Shown here in pieces: positions 38,496 to 52,222 of a DNA stretch of 64,000 nt. The stretch's first letter is position 1, and every line of letters starts with the position of its first letter. The position numbers and the translations under genes are program-made. The DNA is taken from positions 124,001-188,000 of the forward strand of contig NZ_FOND01000005.1 in NCBI RefSeq assembly GCF_900112815.1. The letters are read 5' to 3'. The notes beneath the pieces were generated by a model. That model was not told the origin of the DNA. It searched no databases and saw only the letters and a list, made by a program, of their open reading frames with translations. This stretch comes from Blastococcus tunisiensis (GTDB lineage Bacteria > Actinomycetota > Actinomycetes > Mycobacteriales > Geodermatophilaceae).

Positions 38496-38538
38496 CGGTC
38501 ACAGGGCCGACGAGCGCCAGCGAGGAGAACCGTGTGAG
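38456..38538 (+). repeat. ~80-bp leader repeat, copy 2 (ahead of cysteine desulfurase)
   Basis: Colinear with 1930-2013: GAGCCTGCGAG, GCGGAGAC, then the identical 18-base run GACGAGCGCCAGCGAGGA and the final GTGAGC start. It spans the end of the MFS gene and the start of the next gene, so the repeat supplies the last MFS codons, the ribosome site and the next start codon. Confidence 0.6.
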
Positions 38539-39724
38539 CTATCTCGACCACGCGGCGACGACGCCGGTGCTGCCCGAGGTGCTGGCTGCGATGACCGAGC
38601 AGCTGGGCCGGGTCGGCAACGCCTCCTCGCTGCACGCCAGCGGCCGCGCCGCCCGTCGCGCCGCCGAGCAGTCCCGCGAGCGGCTCGCCGAGGCCGTGGG
38701 GGCCCGCCCGTCCGAGGTGCTCTTCACCGGCGGTGGCACCGAGAGCGACAACCTGGCCGTCAAGGGGCTGTTCTGGGCCCGCCGGCAGGCCGACTCCCGC
38801 CGCCGGCGGATCGTGGTCAGCCCCGCCGAGCACCACGCCGTCCTCGACAGCGTGGAGTGGCTGGCCAAGCACGACGGCGCGGAGATCACCTGGCTGCCGG
38901 TCGAGTCCACCGGCCGGGTGCTCCCGCACGCCCTGGCCGAGGCCCTCGGGGACGGCGAGGACGTCGCCCTCGCCAGCGTGATGTGGGCCAACAACGAGAT
39001 CGGCACGGTCAGCGACATCCCGGCGCTGGCCGCCGTCGCGCGCGAGGTCGGCGTCCCGCTGCACACCGACGCGGTGCAGGCGGTGGGCCAGGTGCCGGTC
39101 GACTTCGAGGCGAGCGGGGTCGACGCGCTCACCATGACCGGGCACAAGCTGGGCGGCCCGATGGGTGCCGGCGTGCTGCTGCTGCGCCGCGACGCCGAGT
39201 GCACGCCGCTGCTGCACGGTGGCGGGCAGGAGCGCGACGTGCGGTCGGGCACGCTGGACGTCGCCGCGATCGTCGGACTGGCCGTCGCCACGGTCGCGGC
39301 CGTCGGCTCCCGCGAGGAACGCGCCGCCCGCCTGGCCGGGCTGCGGGACAGGCTGGTCGAGGGCGTGGTGGAGCAGGTCCCCGACGCCCAGCTGAACGGC
39401 GCCCCGCTCGGCGACCGGGTGGACGGCGGTCCGGGCCGGCTGCCGGGCAACGCGCACCTGTCGTTCCCCGGGGCCGAGGGCGACGCCCTGCTCATGCTGC
39501 TCGACGCCCGCGGCATCGAGTGCTCGACGGGTTCCGCGTGCAGCGCCGGGGTGGCCCGCCCCAGTCACGTCCTGCTGGCCACCGGCGCCGACGCCGACCG
39601 CGCCCGGAGCTCCCTGCGTTTCTCCCTGGGCCACACCTCGACCGGCGCCGACGTCGACGCGGTGCTCGACGTGATCGCCCCGGTGGTGGAGCGCGCCCGC
39701 CGCGCCGGCCTGGGACGGCGCTGA
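38534..39724 (+). CDS. iscS: cysteine desulfurase (IscS/NifS type)
   Basis: A 396-residue PLP enzyme that takes sulfur from cysteine for tRNA thiolation and Fe-S assembly. Starts [17 protein letters not shown] Lys205 is in [14 protein letters not shown] and the persulfide Cys336 in [12 protein letters not shown] was chosen because GAGGAGA precedes it and the same leader repeat precedes meaB; an ATG at 38492 overlapping the MFS stop is in frame and possible. It lies one base before mnmA, the expected sulfur acceptor, as in M. tuberculosis (Rv3025c-Rv3024c). Confidence 0.93.
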   Translation: MSYLDHAATTPVLPEVLAAMTEQLGRVGNASSLHASGRAARRAAEQSRERLAEAVGARPSEVLFTGGGTESDNLAVKGLFWARRQADSRRRRIVVSPAEHHAVLDSVEWLAKHDGAEITWLPVESTGRVLPHALAEALGDGEDVALASVMWANNEIGTVSDIPALAAVAREVGVPLHTDAVQAVGQVPVDFEASGVDALTMTGHKLGGPMGAGVLLLRRDAECTPLLHGGGQERDVRSGTLDVAAIVGLAVATVAAVGSREERAARLAGLRDRLVEGVVEQVPDAQLNGAPLGDRVDGGPGRLPGNAHLSFPGAEGDALLMLLDARGIECSTGSACSAGVARPSHVLLATGADADRARSSLRFSLGHTSTGADVDAVLDVIAPVVERARRAGLGRR

Positions 39725-39725
39725 C

Positions 39726-40823
39726 ATGCGCGTGCTGGCCGCCATGAGCGGGGGAGTGGACTCGGCGGTGGCCGCTGCCCTGGCCGTGGACGCGGGGCAC
39801 GACGTCACGGGCGTCCACCTGGCGCTCTCGCAGAACCGGCAGACGCTGCGCAGCGGATCGCGCGGCTGCTGCAGCGTCGAGGACTCCCACGACGCGCGGC
39901 GCGTGGCCGACGAACTGGGCATCCCGTTCTACGTCTGGGACCTCGCCGACCGGTTCACCGAGGACGTCGTCGACGACTTCGTGGCGGAGTACGCCGCCGG
40001 CCGCACGCCGAACCCGTGCCTGCGCTGCAACGAGAAGATCAAGTTCACCGCGGTGCTGGACCGGGCCCTGGGGCTGGGCTTCGACGCCGTCGTCACCGGT
40101 CACCACGCGCGGCTCGACGGCACGGAGCTGCGGCGTTCGGTCGACGCCGCCAAGGACCAGTCCTACGTGCTGGGCGTCCTCACGCCGGAGCAGCTGGCCG
40201 CGGCGATGTTCCCGCTCGGCGGGATGACCAAGGACCGGGTGCGCGAGATCGCGGCCGAGCGCGGCTTCGGCGTCGCGGCCAAGCCCGACTCGCACGACAT
40301 CTGCTTCATCCCCGACGGCGACACCCGCGGGTTCCTCTCCCGGCGGCTGGGGAGCCAGCCCGGCCCGGTCGTCGACGCGGCCACCGGGCGACAGGTCGGC
40401 GAGCACGACGGGACGTACGGCTTCACCGTCGGGCAGCGCCGCGGTCTGGGCATCGCGGCGGGGGACCAGCGCCCCCGGTACGTCCTCGGCATCGAGCCGG
40501 TGACGCGCACGGTGACCGTCGGGACGGCCGACCTCGCCGGGGTGCCGGCCGTGCGCACCGGCGCGCCCACCTGGACCGGCCGTGCGCCGCAGCTGCCCTT
40601 CGCGGCCCAGGTGCAGGTGCGCGCCCACGGCGCACCGGTGGCCTGCCGCGTGCGCCCGGACGACGGCGGCGGCCTGCTGGTCGAGTTCGCCGACCAGCAG
40701 CGGGGCGTCGCCCCCGGGCAGTCCGCGGTGTTCTACGAGCCCGACCCGGACCGCGGGGACCGCGTCCTCGGGCAGGCGGCCGTGACGGCCGCGGTCGAGC
40801 GGGAGGCCGGCGTCCGCCGCTGA
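39726..40823 (+). CDS. mnmA: tRNA-specific 2-thiouridylase MnmA
   Basis: A 365-residue PP-loop ATPase that makes the 2-thio group of wobble uridine 34. PP-loop SGGVDSAV starts at residue 8; the catalytic cysteines are Cys101 in [12 protein letters not shown] and Cys193 in [11 protein letters not shown]; the central domain has [13 protein letters not shown]. It starts one base after the cysteine desulfurase stop, so sulfur donor and acceptor are made together. Confidence 0.95.
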   Translation: MRVLAAMSGGVDSAVAAALAVDAGHDVTGVHLALSQNRQTLRSGSRGCCSVEDSHDARRVADELGIPFYVWDLADRFTEDVVDDFVAEYAAGRTPNPCLRCNEKIKFTAVLDRALGLGFDAVVTGHHARLDGTELRRSVDAAKDQSYVLGVLTPEQLAAAMFPLGGMTKDRVREIAAERGFGVAAKPDSHDICFIPDGDTRGFLSRRLGSQPGPVVDAATGRQVGEHDGTYGFTVGQRRGLGIAAGDQRPRYVLGIEPVTRTVTVGTADLAGVPAVRTGAPTWTGRAPQLPFAAQVQVRAHGAPVACRVRPDDGGGLLVEFADQQRGVAPGQSAVFYEPDPDRGDRVLGQAAVTAAVEREAGVRR

Positions 40824-40858
40824 CCGGTGCGCCCGGCCGCGGGCCCGGACCGGCGGAC

Positions 40859-40864
40859 TAGCGT
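40859..40864 (+). promoter_or_regulatory. -10 box TAGCGT of leaderless MetE-like gene
   Basis: TAGCGT, seven bases (CGCCGTC), GTG. No ribosome site. It separates this gene from the upstream mnmA transcript and fixes its start at 40872. Confidence 0.6.
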
Positions 40865-40871
40865 CGCCGTC

Positions 40872-44115
<3,244 letters not shown>

Positions 44116-44119
44116 GCGG

Positions 44120-45538
44120 TCACCCGTCCATCGCGGCGAGCAGGCCCGCGCGGTCCGGCCCCGGCATCGGGTACCGCGGGGCGCCCGCCCCCAGCGCCAT
44201 GATCCGTCCGGCCACGGCCGGGTCGGCGAAGAGCTGGCCCGGGGTCGCCAGCAGGGAGCCGATGCTCGTGCCCATCCGGACGGCGTCGGTGTCCACCGCG
44301 GCAGCCGCCGTCAGGGCCCGCGTCATCGCCCACCCCGGGTCGTCGGTCTCGTAGGGGACCCCGCTGAGATCCCCGGCCAGCTCCGCCAGACGGTGCCGGT
44401 CGGAGGCCACCGTCATGCGGTGCAGCGGTTCGACCTCCGCCGCCGTGACCTCGTCGAAACGGCGGGCGAGCTTCTCCGCGTCCACCGGGTCCACCTCGCG
44501 CAGCAGCTGCTGGAGGACCCGCGCGTGCACCAGGCCGATCGACAGCCCCCGGCCCAGCGCCGGATTGGTGGTTCCCCAGGCGTCGCCGACCGCGACGAGG
44601 CCCGTGGCGACGGGGTCGCCGTCGACGACCAGCCGCAGGGAGCGGTCCTGCAGACCGGCGATCACGTCGACCCCGGTGATCGGCTCGGCCCCGTGCGTGG
44701 TCGACCCCCAGTGCGCGGCGAGGGGATAGCGGGCGAGCACCGACTGCCAGACGGCGGGATCCCGCAGTGCCCGCAGCCGCCGATCGGCCGAACTGGTGAC
44801 GATCGCGACGGCCCAGGTGCCGTGGTCGGCCGGCAGCGTGAGCAGGGACAGGGAGTCGTAGTGCTGCAGCGGGCGGGTGAGGACGGCCGGTTGCCGGTCG
44901 GCCGGCGCGCGGAAGTGGCGGGCGTAGTAGACGAACCCTGCGGTGTCCCGTTCTCCCGCCGGCCGGCGCGCGCCGACCGCGGTCAGCCAGCTCCCCAGGC
45001 GGGACCTGCCGCCGGTGCAGTCGACGACCAGGTCGGCCGGGACCGTCCCGCCGTCGGTCAGCCGCACGCCGGTGACGTGCGGCACCCCCGGCAGCTCGCC
45101 GGTCCCGGTGGACACACCGGCGACGCCGGCCCCGCGTCGGACCGTCAGGCCGGCCGTCCGCCCGGCCACCGCGGCGACCGCCGCCTCCAGCACCGGCCGC
45201 CGGGCCGTCACCGTGTCGAACTGCCGGTCGCTGTCCCGCAGCGGCCCGCGCACCCGCTCCGGCAGCATCGCGATCAGGTTGAGCGGCCGCCCGCCCGACG
45301 CCACGAGCTCGTCGACGACCTCGGGCAGCGCCTCCTCCATCTCCCGGTGCCACCGGGGCAGCACGAGGTGCGGGTGCCGGAACTGGCTCACCCCCGGTCG
45401 CTGCCACGCCGTCCAGACCGCGTCTCCCGGAGGAGCAGGGTCGCGCTCCAGGACCGTGACCCGGTTCCCGTCCCTCGCCAGCAGCATCGCCGTGGTCAGG
45501 CCGGTCATGCCGGCGCCGAGCACCACCACTGTCGCCAT
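44120..45538 (-). CDS. FAD-dependent monooxygenase-like oxidoreductase
   Basis: A 472-residue flavoprotein of the PHBH/halogenase/epoxidase superfamily. Dinucleotide motif GAGMTGLTTAMLLA (residues 8-21) followed by VTVLERD; second FAD motif GLVAVGDAWGTTNPALGRGLSIG. The WxWxIP motif of flavin halogenases is absent, so hydroxylation or epoxidation is more likely. ATG preceded by GAGGAAGGGGA. It follows the STAND ATPase gene on the same strand after 86 bases. The pair interrupts the ligA-ACT-gatCAB order known from mycobacteria. Substrate unknown. Confidence 0.8.
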   Translation of the reverse strand: MATVVVLGAGMTGLTTAMLLARDGNRVTVLERDPAPPGDAVWTAWQRPGVSQFRHPHLVLPRWHREMEEALPEVVDELVASGGRPLNLIAMLPERVRGPLRDSDRQFDTVTARRPVLEAAVAAVAGRTAGLTVRRGAGVAGVSTGTGELPGVPHVTGVRLTDGGTVPADLVVDCTGGRSRLGSWLTAVGARRPAGERDTAGFVYYARHFRAPADRQPAVLTRPLQHYDSLSLLTLPADHGTWAVAIVTSSADRRLRALRDPAVWQSVLARYPLAAHWGSTTHGAEPITGVDVIAGLQDRSLRLVVDGDPVATGLVAVGDAWGTTNPALGRGLSIGLVHARVLQQLLREVDPVDAEKLARRFDEVTAAEVEPLHRMTVASDRHRLAELAGDLSGVPYETDDPGWAMTRALTAAAAVDTDAVRMGTSIGSLLATPGQLFADPAVAGRIMALGAGAPRYPMPGPDRAGLLAAMDG

Positions 45539-45590
45539 CTCGCGTCCCCTTCCTCGTGACTGATGCCGGGAGGGTGGCGGCGGCGGGTGC

Positions 45591-45606
45591 CCGGTCTCCA
45601 GACCGG
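45591..45606. promoter_or_regulatory. CCGGTCT-CC-AGACCGG inverted repeat
   Basis: Perfect 7-base arms with a two-base centre, 18 bases past the stop of the ATPase gene and 53 bases before the monooxygenase start, both on the minus strand. Too small for a strong terminator; a candidate operator for the HTH-bearing ATPase protein or another regulator. Confidence 0.4.
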
Positions 45607-45624
45607 ACGCTGGTCGATCGGTGC

Positions 45625-47685
45625 TCAGTTCCTGCCCGCACCCGGCGGCGGGCGATCCTCGGGCAGGGTGATCGCGCCGATCTCCGCGGCCCACAGCAGC
45701 TCGGTCAGCTCGGCGAGGGCGGTGGCCAGGTGCCTCCGGTAGGTGCTGAACGGCAGTCCGAGCACCTCGGCCGCCGTCTCCTGGGTCGGTGCCGGCCGGA
45801 CGAAGGTGCGGTCCAGCACCCGCCGCAGCTCCGCTCCGCGCGGCTGCCCGGCCAGGGCGGCGATTCCCCGCTCCAGGGCCGAGCGCAGCCGGACGGGGCT
45901 CGGTCCGTCGGGGCCGACCGCCAGCCGGGAGCCGAAGAGCGGGCCGGAGCCGAGCCGGTCGTCGCGGTGCAGGTCGCGCAGCGCCGTGCGGACAGCCGTG
46001 GCGAAGGCGTCGCGACCGAGCGGCGCGGGCCGCAGGAGGTGGGCCGGCGGCGGACCGGAGGCGCCGGTCCGCTCCCGGTCGTTCATCATCTCCATCCAGC
46101 TGTCCACGGGCAGTCGTCGCCAGTCCATCCCGTAGAGGACGGGCGGCCGCGCGCCGACCGGGACCTCGCTGATCCGGCTCATGCCCAGGTAGTCGAAGAA
46201 CGGGGCCCAGAACTCCGGGTCCGTCGTCGCCGTGAACGACCACGCGAGCGGCCGGGTGAGCCAGGTGGTCAGCGCCACCACCGACGCCACGAGCGTGGCG
46301 TAGACGTCGCGCTCGTGCTCCTGGGTGCCACCCATGAACCGGATGACGTGGATCTCCTCGCCCGGCCGGGCGGGACCGCTCCGCTCGACGTGCTCGAGCG
46401 CCGCGCGCACGGCCGGGTCGCTGCGCTCGAGGGGTGATCCGGTGGGCAGCAGCAGACTGAGTGCGAACGCGGACAAGCCGTCCGACTGCCGGACGACCTG
46501 CAGGGCCTCCGGCGCGTCGCGCAGCCAGCCGCGGGCCAGATCGGCGTCGCCCGGGCCGAGGAACCGCTCGATGATCGCCAGCACGGCCGGGTGGTCGGCA
46601 GGGGAGCCCGCGGCGACGGCGGCCGATCCGCGACTGCGCAGTGTCCCGAGCGTGCTGGTCAGCGGGCTGTGCCGGTGCAGGAAGAGGAGTTGCTGTGCCG
46701 GGTGCTGCCGGTCGGGGCCGACGTCGGACCGGATCTCGGCCACGACACGGTCGTGCACGATGCGGTGCAGTCGCTGCTGCCGCTCGGGGGACCGCCGTTC
46801 GAGCTCCGCCGTCAGCACGTCGCGGGCGAGGTCGTGGAGGACCAGGCCGCGCGCACCCCGGGCGACGAAGGGCTGGCGGGCCAGCCAGTCCCAGACCCGA
46901 GGGGCGGCGTCGCCGACGGTGGCACCGAGCAGGTCCTCCGTCGTCGACCACGCCACCGTGCACGTCGCCAGGCCCGTCGCGTGCACCTCGTCCGGGACCT
47001 GGCTCACGACGCACTCGAGCAGCGCGGACACCAGGTCCGGAGCATCAGCGAGCACCTCGGGGAGCGGCCCGTCGGCGGCCGCCTCCGCGAGCAGGGCGAG
47101 GGCGAGCGGGTGCCCCCGGGACAGCGCCACCAGGGCGGCCCGCCGCTCGCCGGGCACCCCGGCGCGGAGGAGCAGCTCGGCGCTCTCGGCCGCGGTCAGG
47201 CCGTCGAGCCGGACCGCCGTGCCGAGTTCGGACCACCCGGGCAGTCGTCGCCAGGCGGGATCGGGGACGTCCCGGCCGGCCAGCACCGCCACCGCGTCGT
47301 CCGGGAGCTCGCGCAGCAGCTCCCGCCGCAGCCACGCGTCGGCGGCGGTCAGCTGCTCGTAGTGGTCCACGAGCAGGGCCAGCCCGCGCAGGGCGTCGAG
47401 CGGCAGCGACGGGTCGGACAGCGCCTGGCCCAGGGCGGCCCGGATCCCGTCGGGGGAGGGGTCGACCTCGCGGCCGTCGATCAGCACGGCGGGCCGGCCG
47501 GCCCTGGTGGCGTCCGCGCGGAACCGGCCCAGCAGGGTGGACTTGCCGATGCCACCGACCCCGTGGACCAGGAACAGCCGGCGGGGCGAGCGTCCGGCCA
47601 GCGCGTCGGAGAACGCGGCCAGCTCCCGGGCGCGGCCGACGAAGGCGCGGCTCCCCGCCGCGTCGAGCACATCGCCGAGTCGCAT
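45625..47685 (-). CDS. STAND-type ATPase with C-terminal HTH-like segment
   Basis: A 686-residue signalling protein. The N-terminus has the VGRARELAAF box typical of LuxR-LAL/AfsR-type ATPases, then Walker A HGVGGIGKST (about residues 41-50), a Walker B-like ALLVDHYEQL and VAVLAGRD. Residues about 450-560 contain a region with GNAT-like features (IHVIRFMGG, FWAPFFDYLGMSRI). The last 60 residues carry TQETAAEVLGLPFSTYRRHLATAL, which reads as a sigma-4/LuxR-like helix-turn-helix. It probably senses a ligand through ATP-driven switching and regulates a nearby gene, the monooxygenase being the obvious candidate. Start ATG 47685 chosen; ATG 47727 is possible. Confidence 0.72.
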   Translation of the reverse strand: MRLGDVLDAAGSRAFVGRARELAAFSDALAGRSPRRLFLVHGVGGIGKSTLLGRFRADATRAGRPAVLIDGREVDPSPDGIRAALGQALSDPSLPLDALRGLALLVDHYEQLTAADAWLRRELLRELPDDAVAVLAGRDVPDPAWRRLPGWSELGTAVRLDGLTAAESAELLLRAGVPGERRAALVALSRGHPLALALLAEAAADGPLPEVLADAPDLVSALLECVVSQVPDEVHATGLATCTVAWSTTEDLLGATVGDAAPRVWDWLARQPFVARGARGLVLHDLARDVLTAELERRSPERQQRLHRIVHDRVVAEIRSDVGPDRQHPAQQLLFLHRHSPLTSTLGTLRSRGSAAVAAGSPADHPAVLAIIERFLGPGDADLARGWLRDAPEALQVVRQSDGLSAFALSLLLPTGSPLERSDPAVRAALEHVERSGPARPGEEIHVIRFMGGTQEHERDVYATLVASVVALTTWLTRPLAWSFTATTDPEFWAPFFDYLGMSRISEVPVGARPPVLYGMDWRRLPVDSWMEMMNDRERTGASGPPPAHLLRPAPLGRDAFATAVRTALRDLHRDDRLGSGPLFGSRLAVGPDGPSPVRLRSALERGIAALAGQPRGAELRRVLDRTFVRPAPTQETAAEVLGLPFSTYRRHLATALAELTELLWAAEIGAITLPEDRPPPGAGRN

Positions 47686-47759
47686 CGTCGCCACCCACTC
47701 GCTCGCGTCGCAGCGATTGCACCGCATCCCGGCCGGGAGCGGAACCGCCCGGCGCGGGG

Positions 47760-48443
47760 TCAGGCCGGGGGAAGCGATGCCACGGTGGTGGCGATACCCG
47801 TCAGGTGGGCGAGCCGGAGCAGCTCCGAACGGCGGAACGGGGGGCCGCCGGAACGGCCGAGCACGACCGCGCACCCGGGCCGGCCGTAGGGCGCGGCCAT
47901 CATCTCGATGGCCATCTCCTGCCAGCGCTCGGGCACCCACGGGTCCTCGCTGGGCAGCAGGCAGGGACCGGTCAGCGGCATCCACGGCAGGGTGAGCCCG
48001 TCGAAGGTGGGCGCCGCGTCCGAGGCCGCCGACACCACCCAGGGCCGGCCGCCGTCCGTCGGGTCCTGAGCCGGGGACAGCACGGCGGCCCAGCCGCTGT
48101 GCAGGACGCGGGGCAGCTCCGCCGCGAGCAGCTTGGCCGAGGTGCCCTCGGCCGCGCGGGCCAGCCCGTCGAGCAGCTCCAGCTCCCGGTGGGTGTCCAG
48201 CGGCCCGGCGAAGGGGCGCAGCGACTCGACCGACACCCCGGGCACCGCCTGCGCCGCGGTGATCAGCCTGTCCGGCAGCCGGCCGGGTGGGAGGTCCACG
48301 ACGACGTCGTCGACCGCCACCCCGTTGCCGCGCTCCAGGACGTCGAGGGACAGGATGTCGATCCCGGCGGTGCCGAGCGCCGTGGCGACGGCGCCCAGGA
48401 TGCCGGGCCGGTCGGGTACCACCAGGCGCAGGAGATAGGACAC
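47760..48443 (-). CDS. ACT-domain protein
   Basis: A 227-residue protein with an N-terminal ACT domain (YLLRLVVPDRPGILGAVATALGTAGIDILSLDVLERG), the amino-acid-binding regulatory fold. The C-terminal 130 residues (GWAAVLSPAQDPT, GRPGCAVVLGRSGGPPFRRSELLRLAHLTGIA) are of unknown function. It corresponds to M. tuberculosis Rv3013, which lies between ligA and gatC. GTG start with GGAGGAAG upstream. A 60-bp repeat copy lies 20 bases upstream of its start. Confidence 0.85.
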   Translation of the reverse strand: MSYLLRLVVPDRPGILGAVATALGTAGIDILSLDVLERGNGVAVDDVVVDLPPGRLPDRLITAAQAVPGVSVESLRPFAGPLDTHRELELLDGLARAAEGTSAKLLAAELPRVLHSGWAAVLSPAQDPTDGGRPWVVSAASDAAPTFDGLTLPWMPLTGPCLLPSEDPWVPERWQEMAIEMMAAPYGRPGCAVVLGRSGGPPFRRSELLRLAHLTGIATTVASLPPA

Positions 48444-48463
48444 GGCTTCCTCCGGGTCGTGGG

Positions 48464-48523
48464 CTTCCGGCCCCGTCCAGGGCCCGCCGCGAGCCTGCGG
48501 GCGGTGGGGAGGAGGGGGTCCTT
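48464..48523 (-). repeat. 60-bp palindromic intergenic repeat, copy C (reverse orientation)
   Basis: On the minus strand it reads AAGGACCCCCTCCTCCCCACCGC and ends GGACGGGGCCGGAAG. Unlike copies A, B and D it does not follow a stop codon but lies between two divergent genes, 20 bases upstream of the ACT-protein start. A terminator makes little sense here, so the family is better seen as a dispersed element. Confidence 0.7.
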
Positions 48524-48599
48524 GCTCGATCTCCGTCGATCGCGTCCGGTGCAGCCTCTCACGCCGGTTCCGCGGCGCAGGCCGGCGGAACCGCCCACG

Positions 48600-48605
48600 T
48601 AGAGT
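48600..48605 (+). promoter_or_regulatory. -10 box TAGAGT of the gatCAB operon
   Basis: TAGAGT lies 67 bases before the gatC ATG, so here transcription would give a leader of about 60 bases, in contrast to the leaderless genes. A GTGGAGTTCCAC palindrome containing the probable ribosome site GGAG (about 48655-48665) lies in the leader. Nothing else is seen in the 229-base divergent gap besides repeat copy C. Confidence 0.5.
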
Positions 48606-48672
48606 GGCCCGGTCACGTACCCGGCCGAGACCCGAGCCGAGACAGCACGGCGAAGTGGAGTTCCACCCCAGC

Positions 48673-48968
48673 ATGAGCACGCTCTCCCGCAAGGATGTCG
48701 CCCACCTGGCGCGCCTGGCCCGGCTGGCGGTGACCGACGAGGAGCTCGACCTCTTCGCCGGTCAGCTCGCCGCGGTGCTGGACGCCGTCGCCCAGGTCGG
48801 CAGGGCCGGCGTCGAGGACGTGCCCCCGACCACCCACGCGGTGCCCATGACCAACGTCTTCCGTGCCGACGTCGTCCGGCCCAGCCTCGCCCCCGAGGTC
48901 GTGCTCGCCGGAGCACCCGCAGCGGAGGACGGTCGCTTCCGCGTACCGCGCATCCTGGGGGAGGAGGC

Positions 48969-48972
<4 letters not shown>
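48673..48972 (+). CDS. gatC: Asp/Glu-tRNA(Asn/Gln) amidotransferase subunit C
   Basis: A 99-residue GatC, which holds GatA and GatB together in the enzyme that converts Asp-tRNA(Asn) and Glu-tRNA(Gln) to the amides. Starts [31 protein letters not shown], the defining motif, and ends [10 protein letters not shown]. Its TGA overlaps the GTG of gatA. Confidence 0.95.
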
Positions 48973-50494
<1,522 letters not shown>

Positions 50495-50498
<4 letters not shown>

Positions 50499-50689
50499 AC
50501 GGCGCGCTCAAGGCCGCCTGGGGCCTCACCGCCTTCGTCATCGTGGCCGGGATCGTCGGCTGGATCGTCACCGGCCGCCCCGTCTTCGCCGTCTTCATCG
50601 TCCTGGGCGTCGTGACGGCCGTGGGTGCGGTGTTCGCCCTCCGCACCCCGCCGGACCGCCCCACCTCCGAGAAGGGCCCCACCCCGTGA
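50495..50689 (+). CDS. 64-residue two-helix membrane protein between gatA and gatB
   Basis: Encodes a short protein with two predicted membrane helices (about residues 10-26, [15 protein letters not shown], and 30-49, [20 protein letters not shown]) and a charged C-terminal tail ([13 protein letters not shown]). GTG overlaps the gatA stop (GTGA) and its TGA overlaps the gatB GTG (GTGA), so it is tightly built into the operon. No family recognised. The exact overlaps and membrane-like composition support a real gene. Confidence 0.75.
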
Positions 50690-52188
50690 CCACCGACAAG
50701 CTGGTCGACTTCGACGAGGTCCTCACCCGCTACGAGCCGGTGATCGGCCTGGAGACCCACGTCGAGCTCGGCACCGCGTCGAAGATGTTCTGCGGCTGCT
50801 CGACGACCTTCGGTGCGGAGCCGAACACCCAGACCTGCCCGGTCTGCCTGGGCCTGCCCGGCTCGCTGCCGGTGGCCAACGAGATGGCGATCGAGTCGAC
50901 GATCCGGATCGGCCTGGCGCTGGGCTGCCGGATCGCCACCTGGGCGCGGTTCTCGCGGAAGAACTACTTCTACCCGGACATCCCCAAGGGCTTCCAGACC
51001 ACCCAGTACGACGAGCCGTTGTGCACCGCCGGGCACCTCGACGTCGAGGTCGACGGGGAGACCTACCGCGTGGAGGTCGAGCGGGTGCACCTGGAGGAGG
51101 ACACCGGCAAGAACCTGCACGTCGGAGGGTCCACCGGGCGCATCCACGGCGCCGACCACTCGCTGATCGACTACAACCGCGCGGGCATTCCGCTGGTGGA
51201 GATCGTCACCCGGCCCATCCCGGGCGCCGGGGCGAAGGCCCCCGAGGTGGCCAAGGCCTACGTGACCGAGCTGCGCGAGATCCTGCTCGCCCTGGGGGTC
51301 TCCGAGGTCCGCATGGAGCAGGGGAACCTGCGCTGCGACGTGAACACCTCCCTCGCGCCGATCGGCAGCCTGGAGTGGGGCACCCGCACCGAGACCAAGA
51401 ACGTGAACTCGCTCCGGTCGGTGGAGCGCGCCGTCCGGTTCGAGATGCGCCGCCAGGCCGCCGTCCTGGACACCGACGGGCGGGTGCTGCAGGAGACCCG
51501 GCACTTCCACGAGGACACGGGGACCACCTCGCCCGGTCGCAGCAAGGAGGAGGCCACCGACTACCGGTACTTCCCCGAGCCCGACCTCGTGCCCGTCGCT
51601 CCCGACGAGGAGTGGGTCGGCAAGCTGAAGGCCGGCCTGCCGGAGCTGCCCGCGGCCCGCCGGGCACGGCTCTCCGACGAGTGGGGGATCTCGCCGACCG
51701 AGATGGCCTGGCTGGTCAACGCTGGTGCCGTCGAGCTGGTCAGCGACACCGTGGCCGCCGGTGCCGCGCCCTCCGACGCCCGCAAGTGGTGGCTGGGTGA
51801 GCTCGCCCGGCGGGCGAACGACGCCGGCACGGAGCTGGCCGAGCTGGCCGTCACCCCACCGCAGGTCGCCGAGCTGATCGGCCTCATCTCCGCCGGCACC
51901 ATCAACGACCAGCTGGCCCGGCAGGCGCTCGACGGCGTGCTGGCCGGCGAGGGGAGCCCCGCGCAGGTCGTGGAGGCCCGCGGGCTGGCCGTGATGGGCG
52001 AGTCCGACGAGCTCGTCGCCGCCGTCGACGCCGCGATCGAGGCCAACCCCGACGTCGCGGACAAGGTGCGCGGCGGCAAGGTGCAGGCCATCGGTGCCCT
52101 GGTCGGCGCGGTCATGAAGACCACCCGCGGCCAGGCCGACGCCGCCACCGTGAAGCGGATGCTCGAGGAGCGGCTCACCGTCTCCTGA
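50686..52188 (+). CDS. gatB: Asp/Glu-tRNA(Asn/Gln) amidotransferase subunit B
   Basis: A 500-residue GatB, the ATP-dependent kinase/amide-transfer subunit. Starts [47 protein letters not shown] (zinc-binding Cys cluster), with GNLRCDVN and NSLRSVERA, and the tail YqeY-like domain that contacts tRNA. GTG overlaps the preceding small gene by four bases. 34 bases separate it from the converging HNH gene. Confidence 0.97.
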   Translation: MTTDKLVDFDEVLTRYEPVIGLETHVELGTASKMFCGCSTTFGAEPNTQTCPVCLGLPGSLPVANEMAIESTIRIGLALGCRIATWARFSRKNYFYPDIPKGFQTTQYDEPLCTAGHLDVEVDGETYRVEVERVHLEEDTGKNLHVGGSTGRIHGADHSLIDYNRAGIPLVEIVTRPIPGAGAKAPEVAKAYVTELREILLALGVSEVRMEQGNLRCDVNTSLAPIGSLEWGTRTETKNVNSLRSVERAVRFEMRRQAAVLDTDGRVLQETRHFHEDTGTTSPGRSKEEATDYRYFPEPDLVPVAPDEEWVGKLKAGLPELPAARRARLSDEWGISPTEMAWLVNAGAVELVSDTVAAGAAPSDARKWWLGELARRANDAGTELAELAVTPPQVAELIGLISAGTINDQLARQALDGVLAGEGSPAQVVEARGLAVMGESDELVAAVDAAIEANPDVADKVRGGKVQAIGALVGAVMKTTRGQADAATVKRMLEERLTVS

Positions 52189-52222
52189 CACCGTGCTGGC
52201 TCGACCGGACCCCGGCATGGCC

